A stretch of DNA of 7,700 nt from an uncultured bacterium (GTDB lineage: Bacteria > Bdellovibrionota_C > UBA2361 > JANWWW01), in contig CALHSA010000011.1 of assembly GCA_938038205.1 (NCBI GenBank), positions 1-7,700 of the forward strand, written 5' to 3'. Both the position numbers and the translations under genes were made by a program. This document shows, in pieces, positions 1 to 5,575 of this stretch. Every line of letters starts with the position of its first letter. Position 1 is the first letter of the stretch. The notes below the pieces were generated by a model, which was given only the letters and a program-made list of their open reading frames with translations, had not been told where the DNA came from and did not search any database.

Positions 1-57
1 AATAAAAATACTGATAAAGAAAAAAATAAAAACCAAAAGGAAATCACTAAAAACTAG
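1..57 (+). CDS. Possible C-terminal tail of an upstream gene (partial)
   Basis: The frame beginning at base 1 is open for 18 codons and ends at TAG (55-57). The encoded tail is made almost only of Lys, Asn, Glu, Gln and Thr, ending in KEITKN. Such a hydrophilic tail is a common protein C-terminus, and the stop lies 22 nt before the next ATG, as in an operon. However, frame 2 is also open here, and any A-rich stretch translates to Lys/Asn, so this may be noncoding. No function can be assigned. Confidence 0.22.
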   Translation, partial: NKNTDKEKNKNQKEITKN

Positions 58-68
58 GGAAGAAAAGA

Positions 69-271
69 GGGTTATAAAAATGCACCCTGCAAGTATAACT
101 TCAATTGGATTAAAACGTTTAAGGAGGCTAAAAGCAAATAAAAGCAAAAGAGACATGAGTAAGACGCTCGATTATTTTTTATCATACTCAAACTTGTCCA
201 TGAATCTTAAAACTGCTACCTAAACTGAAAGAATTATTCGATTTTAAATTCATAATAGATTTTTATAACCC
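69..271. repeat. 13-bp perfect inverted repeat bracketing the small ORF
   Basis: GGGTTATAAAAAT at 69-81 is the exact reverse complement of ATTTTTATAACCC at 259-271. The left arm covers the end of the Shine-Dalgarno and the first two bases of the ATG of the 80-223 ORF. The right arm lies 36 nt past its stop. In a transcript the arms could pair and hide the start. A terminal repeat of a tiny mobile unit is another possibility, but I see no target duplication. In DNA this AT-rich a chance match is not excluded. Confidence 0.35.
80..223 (+). CDS. Small ORF, ribbon-helix-helix-like (47 aa, hypothetical)
   Basis: A 47-codon ORF starts at ATG 80 and ends at TAA 221-223. An AGAGGG Shine-Dalgarno-like stretch lies at 66-71, 8 nt before the ATG, the best ribosome binding site in the window. 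The protein is basic and has the layout of a ribbon-helix-helix (CopG/Arc/MetJ-like) unit: a short possible strand (SITSI, residues 5-9), a first helix (LKRLRRLKA, 11-19), a turn with KSKRD, and a second helix (MSKTLDYFLSYS, 26-37). RHH proteins bind DNA as dimers, often as antitoxins or autorepressors; that role is inference only. No toxin gene follows. The frame stays open upstream to base 2, so a longer Lys-rich N-terminus is formally possible, but the SD supports ATG 80. It could also be a chance ORF. Confidence 0.42.
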   Translation: MHPASITSIGLKRLRRLKANKSKRDMSKTLDYFLSYSNLSMNLKTAT

Positions 272-314
272 AACTACCGTTTTTATACCTTTAAAATGAT
301 GGATAAAATATCAG

Positions 315-2324
315 TTAGTCTAAAGCCTTAAAAATTCTTGTTTGGCCCATTTTGTAAATCTGCACCAATTTAGAGGGAGTTGAAATTAATAATTCATCAC
401 CATATTTTTGTAATTCTATTTTACCAAAAAAAACATAACGAATTCTGAAAAGTCGTATCAATTCCTCAAGTTTCTGATCATCTGGCTCCTTGAAAAAAGC
501 TTCAATTAAATTTTTCCTTTTTGAAATATCATCGACACTGGTTCCTCTTACTTGAGCATGGTAAGCCCATCCTAAAACGGATGGCAAACCAGAGAAAATG
601 CTAAAATAACTCGAATCAGTGTAGCTTTCACCTGGCGCCTCTAAAACAGCCCCAAACTTAATTTGGCCTGAATTTATCATCTTTTTCATCCAGAAAACAG
701 CTTTGCCATCATCACTAAATCGATCATCAGTTAGTAAAAATAAGTCACCCTTTAAGGTATATTGAGGAGATTTCACATACAATGGATGGGCCATATTCCA
801 AATTAAAGCCAATGATGCGAATGAAAACAAAATAAAAACAGCTTTAAAGAGGAATTGTAAATACTTATTCAGGTTAAAAATAAAAAAGCTAGAACCTATG
901 CTTACAAAAAACCAAGCTGATGAATTAAATTTAAAAAAAGTATTCATTTCATCAATTAAGGTGAAATAATTGGGTATTAAACTGATTAGAATACCAATAA
1001 GAAAAATACTACCACCCAATCTCATTAGTTTTTCATCTGTCCTGAATAGGTAAAATAAGAAAGATAAAAACATAAAGTTTGAGAACTGTACTCCAAAAAA
1101 ACCAGGTTCATTAAGTTTAACAAAAGATGCTACTACACTTATGAAAAAAATAGCTAAGGTCTTCCAAATCCCAAAACTCTTTATAATAAAAAATAGAGCT
1201 ATGCTATAAAACAAACCATAATGAAAAAGACTTTGTTGCAAGGGAACTTTAGCCTGTGCTAGATGTATAAATCCACTCCCCAAAGCACTAGAGCCTCGAA
1301 GTGCTGGGTGTATTGTCAGAAAAACTCCAAAAAGTAATAAAAGATTTACAAAAAGAGGGGTAATTTTAAACTTATTCTGACTAGTGAGGAAATAAATGGT
1401 TGCTACGATATCCGTTACTATCATAATCACGAAATCCCATGCATTAAAACCGTATGTTACGCCTGTTAGAAAACCCAACAAAAGAAAAGATCTTTTAGAT
1501 TTGTGTATAACTACCTTCGAAAAAAGAAATATCGCACTTACTATTGTTATATAATTCATGTAATGAGGATGAAAATCACCAAATATAAAAGCCCAAATAG
1601 GATACTCTGAGAACAAAGGATATTCGAAGAAACGTGTAGTCTCCCAGAATTGATTAAAATTAATTTTAAAACCCTCTGAGTATAGTAGTTTTACTGCATA
1701 CAAGTTGGGCAAAAAAATAAGTAAAGAGGCCATTAGCGATTTTCGAAAATCATACCCAAGATATTGAAACATCTCGAAAACTAAGCAGAATACATAGGCA
1801 GGAACAAAACAGACAGCCAAATTAAAAATTACAGCTGGATCAAAATTGAAAGATGAGGTAATAGCAGCCCAGAATAAGTAATGAAAATAGTAATAATGTA
1901 AATTATTAGGGTAAGCAAAAGGGTCAAGTGCTGGCAACTTATTATATGTAGTTAAAAAGCTAAGAATCCCATACTCACCAAATTTTTCCCCCCAGTGAAT
2001 CTCTGGAGAAAAGCTTTGATAAACCGCTAACAAAAACCAAAGTCCTATGAAAAATAAATACGCGCTAACCGGTGGATTAGAATTATTTTTTTTTCCAAAA
2101 ATCCCAGACAAAATTAATGTAAAAACATTAATCAAAATAAAACTAAACTTTATTGTTTGTTGGAAAAAAGAACCAAGAATGTAAGTGAAGTAAGTTGTAA
2201 CTAAAATACCAACCGAAATACTTAGAATAGGACTTAAAGAGAGTAACCTGCTAAAGGCAAAACCTTGAATGCAAATAAAAAGGCATGTTCCAAGGAATGT
2301 TAAAACCTCTAAAAAAAACGACAC
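315..2324 (-). CDS. DUF2298 (Chlor_Arch_YYY) polytopic membrane protein, GT-C-like
   Basis: A 669-residue integral membrane protein with about a dozen hydrophobic segments. It matches the DUF2298 / TIGR03662 'YYY' family along its whole length: PEIHWGEK (108-115), LPALDPFAYPN then HYYYFHYLFWA (130-153), GDFHPHY (249-255), FNAWDF (293-298), LDEMNTFFKF-type motif (457-466), VLEAPGESY (560-568), GLPSVLGW (579-586) and RIRYVFFG (627-634). The family is thought to be related to GT-C glycosyltransferases using lipid-linked sugars; its substrate is unknown, so a role in envelope glycosylation is inference. The start is GTG (2324-2322), directly preceded by an in-frame TAG, so no longer reading is possible. 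No SD is visible. It begins 29 nt after plsX, so it is probably the last gene of that operon. Length and motifs suggest it is intact. Confidence 0.93.
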   Translation of the reverse strand: MSFFLEVLTFLGTCLFICIQGFAFSRLLSLSPILSISVGILVTTYFTYILGSFFQQTIKFSFILINVFTLILSGIFGKKNNSNPPVSAYLFFIGLWFLLAVYQSFSPEIHWGEKFGEYGILSFLTTYNKLPALDPFAYPNNLHYYYFHYLFWAAITSSFNFDPAVIFNLAVCFVPAYVFCLVFEMFQYLGYDFRKSLMASLLIFLPNLYAVKLLYSEGFKINFNQFWETTRFFEYPLFSEYPIWAFIFGDFHPHYMNYITIVSAIFLFSKVVIHKSKRSFLLLGFLTGVTYGFNAWDFVIMIVTDIVATIYFLTSQNKFKITPLFVNLLLLFGVFLTIHPALRGSSALGSGFIHLAQAKVPLQQSLFHYGLFYSIALFFIIKSFGIWKTLAIFFISVVASFVKLNEPGFFGVQFSNFMFLSFLFYLFRTDEKLMRLGGSIFLIGILISLIPNYFTLIDEMNTFFKFNSSAWFFVSIGSSFFIFNLNKYLQFLFKAVFILFSFASLALIWNMAHPLYVKSPQYTLKGDLFLLTDDRFSDDGKAVFWMKKMINSGQIKFGAVLEAPGESYTDSSYFSIFSGLPSVLGWAYHAQVRGTSVDDISKRKNLIEAFFKEPDDQKLEELIRLFRIRYVFFGKIELQKYGDELLISTPSKLVQIYKMGQTRIFKALD

Positions 2325-2353
2325 CTAGATCGTAAAATTCAAATACTATCCTA

Positions 2354-3361
2354 TTAGCTGCAATTTAAAAAAGAGTTTTCTATCTCTCTTTGAAGACCTT
2401 TTAAAACAAACTTCTCAGCTACTAAGATAGCATTATAAAATGCTCTCTCATCAGAAGCTCCATGCGTGATTAAAGTTAAACCCCTGACTCCAAGCAACGG
2501 CGCTCCTCCGAAAGCAGAATAGGATAACTTTTTGTTGTAAATTCTTTTTAAGTGACCGCTTGCTAACCAAAGCCCAAAAGCTGCGATAGGATGCCATTTT
2601 AAATTTTCTTTGATAAACTTTACTACAAATTCAGCTGTCCCTTCTAAACACTTAAGAATTATATTTCCGGTAAATCCATCACAAACTCCAACATCAGCAA
2701 CATCTTTAAGCAAATCTCTACCTTCAATATTACCCACAAACTGGTCCCCAAATTTTGCTTTAAGCGCCTGGTATGCCGCCTTTACTGTATCAGTACCCTT
2801 GTTCTCCTCTGATCCATTTGAAATCAATGAGATCCTAGGTCTTTCTAAACCTAAAAGGATCTTGTAATACAAGTTTCCCAGAATTGCAAACTCTAAAAGA
2901 TTACTCGCTTCAACTTCTGTTGTTGCTCCAGCATCAATTAGTAAAAAAGGTCGCTTTTCATCTAATCTAGGGATTAAAGTTGCAATAGCCGGACGTTTTA
3001 TGAATGGGTACAAACCAAGAGTAAGGATAGCAGTTACCATAACAGCTCCAGTATTGGAGGGTGATATTACTGCATCAATTTTCTTCTCTTTTAAGGCTTT
3101 AAAAGCTAGACTTATTGATGAATTTGGTTTAGTTTTAAAGCTTTTTATTGGGCTATCATCCATACTAACAACTTCCGGAGCATGACAAACCTCTAATCCA
3201 CTTAATGACAATTGATAATCATTTCCAAGACGTCTTATTTCAGATTCATCACCAAACAAAACTATAGAAATATCTCTATCTCTTTTTGCTTTTAAAGCTG
3301 CCTTTATTGCAGGTAGAGGGCCTAAATCTCCCCCCATTACTTCTAACCCTATTTTTACCAT
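2354..3361 (-). CDS. plsX: Phosphate acyltransferase PlsX
   Basis: PlsX makes acyl-phosphate from acyl-ACP and inorganic phosphate, feeding PlsY in phosphatidic acid synthesis at the inner face of the membrane. The 335 residues are the usual length. Family motifs are in order: GLEVMGGDLGP near the N-terminus (5-15), PSNTGAV (101-107), LLIDAGA (140-146), SNGSEENKGT (181-190), GNIEGRDLL (210-218), VCDGFTGNIILK (226-237) and SAFGGAPLLGVRG (282-294), followed by ITHGASDERA. The ATG at 3361 gives the normal start; no SD is seen. It lies 19 nt after rpmF, the widespread rpmF-plsX pairing. fabH, which often follows plsX, is absent and replaced by the DUF2298 gene. Assignment is secure. Confidence 0.97.
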   Translation of the reverse strand: MVKIGLEVMGGDLGPLPAIKAALKAKRDRDISIVLFGDESEIRRLGNDYQLSLSGLEVCHAPEVVSMDDSPIKSFKTKPNSSISLAFKALKEKKIDAVISPSNTGAVMVTAILTLGLYPFIKRPAIATLIPRLDEKRPFLLIDAGATTEVEASNLLEFAILGNLYYKILLGLERPRISLISNGSEENKGTDTVKAAYQALKAKFGDQFVGNIEGRDLLKDVADVGVCDGFTGNIILKCLEGTAEFVVKFIKENLKWHPIAAFGLWLASGHLKRIYNKKLSYSAFGGAPLLGVRGLTLITHGASDERAFYNAILVAEKFVLKGLQREIENSFLNCS

Positions 3362-3380
3362 TCGTGTTTTGAAATCAATT

Positions 3381-3557
3381 CTAATTCACAGTAAGCACTT
3401 TTTCGTTTTTGTAAATTCCACACTTTTGACAAACTCTATGGGGCAAAACGAAAGCTCCACAGTTATTGCAAACCTGAGCAACAGAAAGCTTAAGCCGATC
3501 ATGCGCTCGCCGACTATTTCTCTTCATCCTGGAGGTTCTTTTCTTCGGAACTGGCAT
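3381..3557 (-). CDS. rpmF: 50S ribosomal protein L32 (zinc-binding type)
   Basis: A 58-residue protein starting MPVPKKRTSRMKRNSRRAHD, the canonical L32 N-terminus, followed by a zinc ribbon with Cys30, Cys33, Cys43 and Cys46 (CNNC...CQKC), and ending in EKVLTVN. It is a structural protein of the large ribosomal subunit. All four cysteines are present, so this is the zinc-dependent form rather than the Cys-less paralogue made by some bacteria under zinc limitation. The start ATG is 3557-3555 and the stop TAG is 3383-3381. There is no Shine-Dalgarno; instead a strong sigma70-type promoter ends just before the ATG. It is followed by plsX after 19 nt. Confidence 0.97.
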   Translation of the reverse strand: MPVPKKRTSRMKRNSRRAHDRLKLSVAQVCNNCGAFVLPHRVCQKCGIYKNEKVLTVN

Positions 3558-3558
3558 A

Positions 3559-3594
3559 TCTTAGAATTATATCGGTCTAACGTTTTAAACTCAA
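3559..3594 (-). promoter_or_regulatory. sigma70-type promoter of rpmF, near-leaderless
   Basis: Reading the minus strand, TTGAGT (3594-3589) and TATAAT (3571-3566) are separated by exactly 17 bp. Standard spacing puts the first transcribed base at about 3559, two bases before the rpmF ATG (3557). The -35 box overlaps the TGA stop of the preceding small gene. This implies an almost leaderless rpmF-plsX transcript, in line with the missing SD. Boxes and spacing are seen; use is inferred. Confidence 0.55.
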
Positions 3595-3818
3595 TTAACT
3601 CTTTTCCTTTGCTCCCTCCAAAATTTAAATCTAACCTCTGAGGGAAGCTGGCGAGCTGTACTTCCTGCATAAAAGTGAGGTACTTTGCTAAAGTAAAACT
3701 TTAAAAACTCTCTTTCTTGCTCCCCCACTGAAGCCAAAAAATGCTTTAGCTTCGCCTTAGCTATTTTAATCTCACCTCGACTTAAATCCCTCTCAATCCA
3801 TTTTATCATTGCAAGCAT
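3591..3818 (-). CDS. Small basic protein upstream of rpmF (hypothetical)
   Basis: A 75-residue protein of unrecognised family, mostly helical by composition, with Trp, Arg, Lys and Phe in abundance (IERDLSRGEIKIAKAKLKHF at 8-27, then EQEREFLKFYF, PSEVRFKFW and a KRVN end). The first half vaguely resembles one TPR-like helix pair, as in small proteins that begin 'IERDLAAGR'; I would not name it on that. It is not the YceD/DUF177 protein often found before rpmF, which is longer. It ends 33 nt before rpmF in the same orientation. The longest start is ATG 3818; the ATG at 3809 (residue 4) fits better with an ATGA overlap to a short leader ORF. No SD is seen for either. Amino-acid composition and position support a real gene; antisense ORFs are absent. 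Confidence 0.55.
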   Translation of the reverse strand: MLAMIKWIERDLSRGEIKIAKAKLKHFLASVGEQEREFLKFYFSKVPHFYAGSTARQLPSEVRFKFWREQRKRVN

Positions 3819-3870
3819 ACGAAGAATGACTTGGCAATAATCATGCTACCCTTACGCATTTAAAAATCAT
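3806..3870 (-). other. Chain of two short leader ORFs with ATGA overlaps
   Basis: On the minus strand a 9-codon ORF (ATG 3870, TGA 3843-3841) overlaps by ATGA with a 12-codon ORF (ATG 3844, TGA 3808-3806). This in turn overlaps by ATGA with the second ATG (3809) of the small gene before rpmF. An AAGGG stretch 4 nt before ATG 3844 could act as a Shine-Dalgarno. The layout would couple translation into the downstream gene. It may be coincidence in AT-rich DNA. Confidence 0.25.
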
Positions 3871-3892
3871 TAGAAAAAGGTTTTTTTATATT

Positions 3893-3916
3893 TGTAACAG
3901 TATCTAACTTGTTACA
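3893..3916. promoter_or_regulatory. 7-bp inverted repeat over the divergent promoter, possible operator
   Basis: TGTAACA (3893-3899) and TGTTACA (3910-3916) form a perfect inverted repeat with a 10-bp spacer. The right arm covers the -10 box of the candidate minus-strand promoter and the spacer holds its predicted start. Such spacing fits a dimeric regulator, but no protein is implied by the sequence. Confidence 0.28.
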
Positions 3917-3939
3917 TTTTGCTCCAGAGACTGGGTCAA
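3904..3939 (-). promoter_or_regulatory. Candidate promoter of the rpmF-plsX operon
   Basis: On the minus strand TTGACC (3939-3934, 5/6 to consensus) is followed after 17 bp by TGTAAC (3916-3911, 4/6). The predicted start is near 3904, giving a leader of about 86 nt before ATG 3818. It diverges from the ffs promoter. The -10 box falls inside a small inverted repeat, so repression at this site is conceivable. Confidence 0.4.
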
Positions 3940-3950
3940 TATGCACCATT

Positions 3951-3986
3951 TAGAAAGAAAACTTCAAATATGGTAAACTATTCATG
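3951..3986 (+). promoter_or_regulatory. Promoter of the SRP RNA gene (extended -10)
   Basis: TAGAAA (3951-3956, 4/6 to TTGACA), a 17-bp spacer, and TAAACT (3974-3979) preceded by TG with one base between (3971-3972), an extended -10. Standard spacing puts +1 at G3986, which is exactly the first base of the SRP RNA closing stem. That agreement supports both calls. Confidence 0.6.
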
Positions 3987-4074
3987 CCAGTTTGCGCTGG
4001 TAACATTGCGAACCAGGTCAGGTCCGGAAGGAAGCAGCCTTAAGTAATCTGTTACCAGGTGCAAGCTGGTTTTT
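3986..4074 (+). ncRNA. ffs: Signal recognition particle RNA, bacterial small type (4.5S)
   Basis: The highly conserved Ffh-binding core is present at about 4016-4039: GGTCAGGTCCGGAAGGAAGC then AGCC, with a GGAA tetraloop at 4026-4029 and the asymmetric internal loop. The flanks pair into one long hairpin: GCCAG (3986-3990) with CTGGT (4066-4070), TTGC (3992-3995) with GCAA (4061-4064), and CTGGTAACA (3997-4005) with TGTTACCAG (4050-4058). At about 90 nt it has only domain IV and no Alu domain, the form found in most Gram-negative bacteria. The RNA works with Ffh and FtsY to target membrane proteins during translation. It lies 28 nt before dnaX in the same direction, a linkage also known in Bacillus (scr-dnaX-yaaK-recR). 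Confidence 0.96.
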
Positions 4075-4075
4075 T
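4050..4075 (+). terminator. Terminator of ffs (distal stem arm plus T run)
   Basis: The 3' arm of the SRP hairpin ends in CTGGT and runs straight into six T residues (4070-4075). The RNA's own closing stem plus U tract can serve as an intrinsic terminator. As I see no convincing separate dnaX promoter in the 27 nt that follow (only TAAAAT at 4080-4085 without a -35), incomplete termination may feed dnaX. Confidence 0.5.
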
Positions 4076-4102
4076 GAGATAAAATTTAATTTCTAGTTTT
4101 AT

Positions 4103-5575
4103 ATGAGTTTCCAATCACTAGCTCAGAAATATCGTCCTGCTAAATTTTCAGAGGTAATCGGACAAAGGTTTGTAGTATCGTCGCTCAAGGGCGGCTTACT
4201 TAAACAGAATCTGCCACGAGCTATGATTTTCTCCGGTCCCCGAGGTACAGGCAAAACTACAATCTGTAGAATTCTAGCAAAAGCATTAAACTGTCTAAAT
4301 CCAGTTGAAGGCTACGAGCCATGCTTCAGTTGTTATAATTGTTCAGCCCAAAAAGATCTAGTTTCGATGACATATTTTGAGGTTGATGGCGCCAGTTATA
4401 ACGGAGTGGAGGTTGTAAGAGAGTTAATATCAACTTTTCAGTCTTTACCGCCTAAGCCTTTTCAATACAAATTCTACGTAATTGATGAAGCACACATGCT
4501 CTCTAACTCTGCTTTTAACGCAATGTTGAAAAGCATTGAAGAGCCTCCAAGCCATGTTTATATTGCTTTAGTAACCACTGAGCCAGAAAAAATTCCTACA
4601 ACCGTTCACTCACGATGTGTTCATTTCGAGCTCGAAGCAGTGCCCACGCAACTAATACAGCAACATTTAGTTACTATACTTGAGAGGGAATCAATCAAAA
4701 TCGAAGAAAATCTTCTTTTTGAAATAGCAAAACTGGCTAAGAATAGTATTAGAGATGCCCTAACCTTATTAGATAGATTTCTTTTGTTAAACCAGATCGG
4801 AGAGGAAAATTTATTTACTAAATGGTTAAACAAATCCAAAGACAATAGGTTTATTAACCTTTTAGATTATTGTTTGTTAAACGATCCTGAAAATGCCTTG
4901 AAAAATTTTAAAGAGCTAATGCGAGATTACTCTGACCTAGGATTCGTTTTAAAAAGTTTCTCAGAATTATGTAGTGAATTTTTATCATATTTTGTATCCC
5001 CAAATGCTGATAATGAGAGATTAACTTATTTAAAACAAAAGCACAGACATATTCCTGTTAATGAGATTACAAAAAAGATAATAGAGATATTAAACTTTGG
5101 AGATTTAGCTCTAAGAAGCACATTTGGTGAAACTCTATTTGAGGCATGCATTGTTCAAGTAACTTCTGATGTAAGGAAAAAAGATGATCAGGCTTGCGAG
5201 GTAGCAAACTTAGAAAAAACTGAAGCTTTTAGGGAAAATATTAATAATAATCTTGAGGGGTTCCGGGAACTGGTAGAGAAGGAACTCCCAGCAGTCAAGC
5301 CATATTTAAAAAAGGCTGAATTTAGCTATCACGTTGGGGAGAGAGATTTTTATCTTGTTATCAAAATTAGCAGAGTAGGGCTCGATCTAATAAAAAACAG
5401 CAAAGATAGAATTCTTAAGATGGTTAAAACTTTTTGGCCAAACTTTGAGAATTACCACTTAAATTTTGAGCTCCAGGTGGATGCTATACAAAAACAAACT
5501 AAACTTAAAGAAAACCAGTCTCGATTACTTACCGAGTTTGAGAAAAAACTTATTGATGGAGCAGAAAAAATTTAA
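4103..5575 (+). CDS. dnaX: DNA polymerase III subunits gamma and tau
   Basis: The clamp-loader ATPase of the replisome. The 490 residues start with MSFQSLAQKYRP, the family N-terminus. AAA+ features: Walker A GPRGTGKT (45-52), zinc module Cys64, Cys74, Cys77, Cys80, Walker B VIDEAH (126-131), sensor 1 region LVTTEP (156-161), SRC arginine-finger motif (170-172) and sensor 2 SIRDAL (215-220). Domain III follows to about residue 370; the C-terminal tau region is short compared with E. coli (643 aa), and ends in EFEKKLIDGAEKI. An in-frame A AAA AAG at codons 402-404 could give a 405-residue gamma-like form. No SD is seen. The stop overlaps the recR start as TAATG, so the two are probably translationally coupled. 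Confidence 0.97.
   Translation: MSFQSLAQKYRPAKFSEVIGQRFVVSSLKGGLLKQNLPRAMIFSGPRGTGKTTICRILAKALNCLNPVEGYEPCFSCYNCSAQKDLVSMTYFEVDGASYNGVEVVRELISTFQSLPPKPFQYKFYVIDEAHMLSNSAFNAMLKSIEEPPSHVYIALVTTEPEKIPTTVHSRCVHFELEAVPTQLIQQHLVTILERESIKIEENLLFEIAKLAKNSIRDALTLLDRFLLLNQIGEENLFTKWLNKSKDNRFINLLDYCLLNDPENALKNFKELMRDYSDLGFVLKSFSELCSEFLSYFVSPNADNERLTYLKQKHRHIPVNEITKKIIEILNFGDLALRSTFGETLFEACIVQVTSDVRKKDDQACEVANLEKTEAFRENINNNLEGFRELVEKELPAVKPYLKKAEFSYHVGERDFYLVIKISRVGLDLIKNSKDRILKMVKTFWPNFENYHLNFELQVDAIQKQTKLKENQSRLLTEFEKKLIDGAEKI
5308..5319 (+). promoter_or_regulatory. Candidate -1 programmed frameshift site in dnaX
   Basis: A AAA AAG (5308-5314) lies in the zero frame as TTA AAA AAG (Leu402-Lys403-Lys404). 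After a -1 slip the next codons are GGC and TGA (5314-5319), so the product would end Lys-Lys-Gly at residue 405. E. coli dnaX uses the same heptamer with a -1 stop one codon later to make gamma. The stimulatory signals are weak here: an AAGGAA about 24 nt upstream and only a 4-bp GGCT/AGCT stem just downstream. Confidence 0.4.

Noticed and set aside
2610-3185. Plus-strand open frames at 2610-2867 and 3000-3185
   Set aside because: They lie antisense inside plsX, whose motifs are conserved throughout; their translations have no recognisable domain.
3369-3641. Plus-strand 90-codon frame at 3369-3641
   Set aside because: It covers rpmF on the opposite strand. L32 is unmistakable, so this is a shadow frame.
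3819-3985. tRNA or riboswitch in the divergent intergenic region
   Set aside because: No cloverleaf, T-loop sequence or known riboswitch core is visible; promoter elements and a small repeat explain what is there.
5071-5077. Another in-frame A AAA AAG heptamer in dnaX
   Set aside because: The -1 frame runs 17 more codons before a stop and the site falls inside domain III, so it is more likely just two Lys codons.
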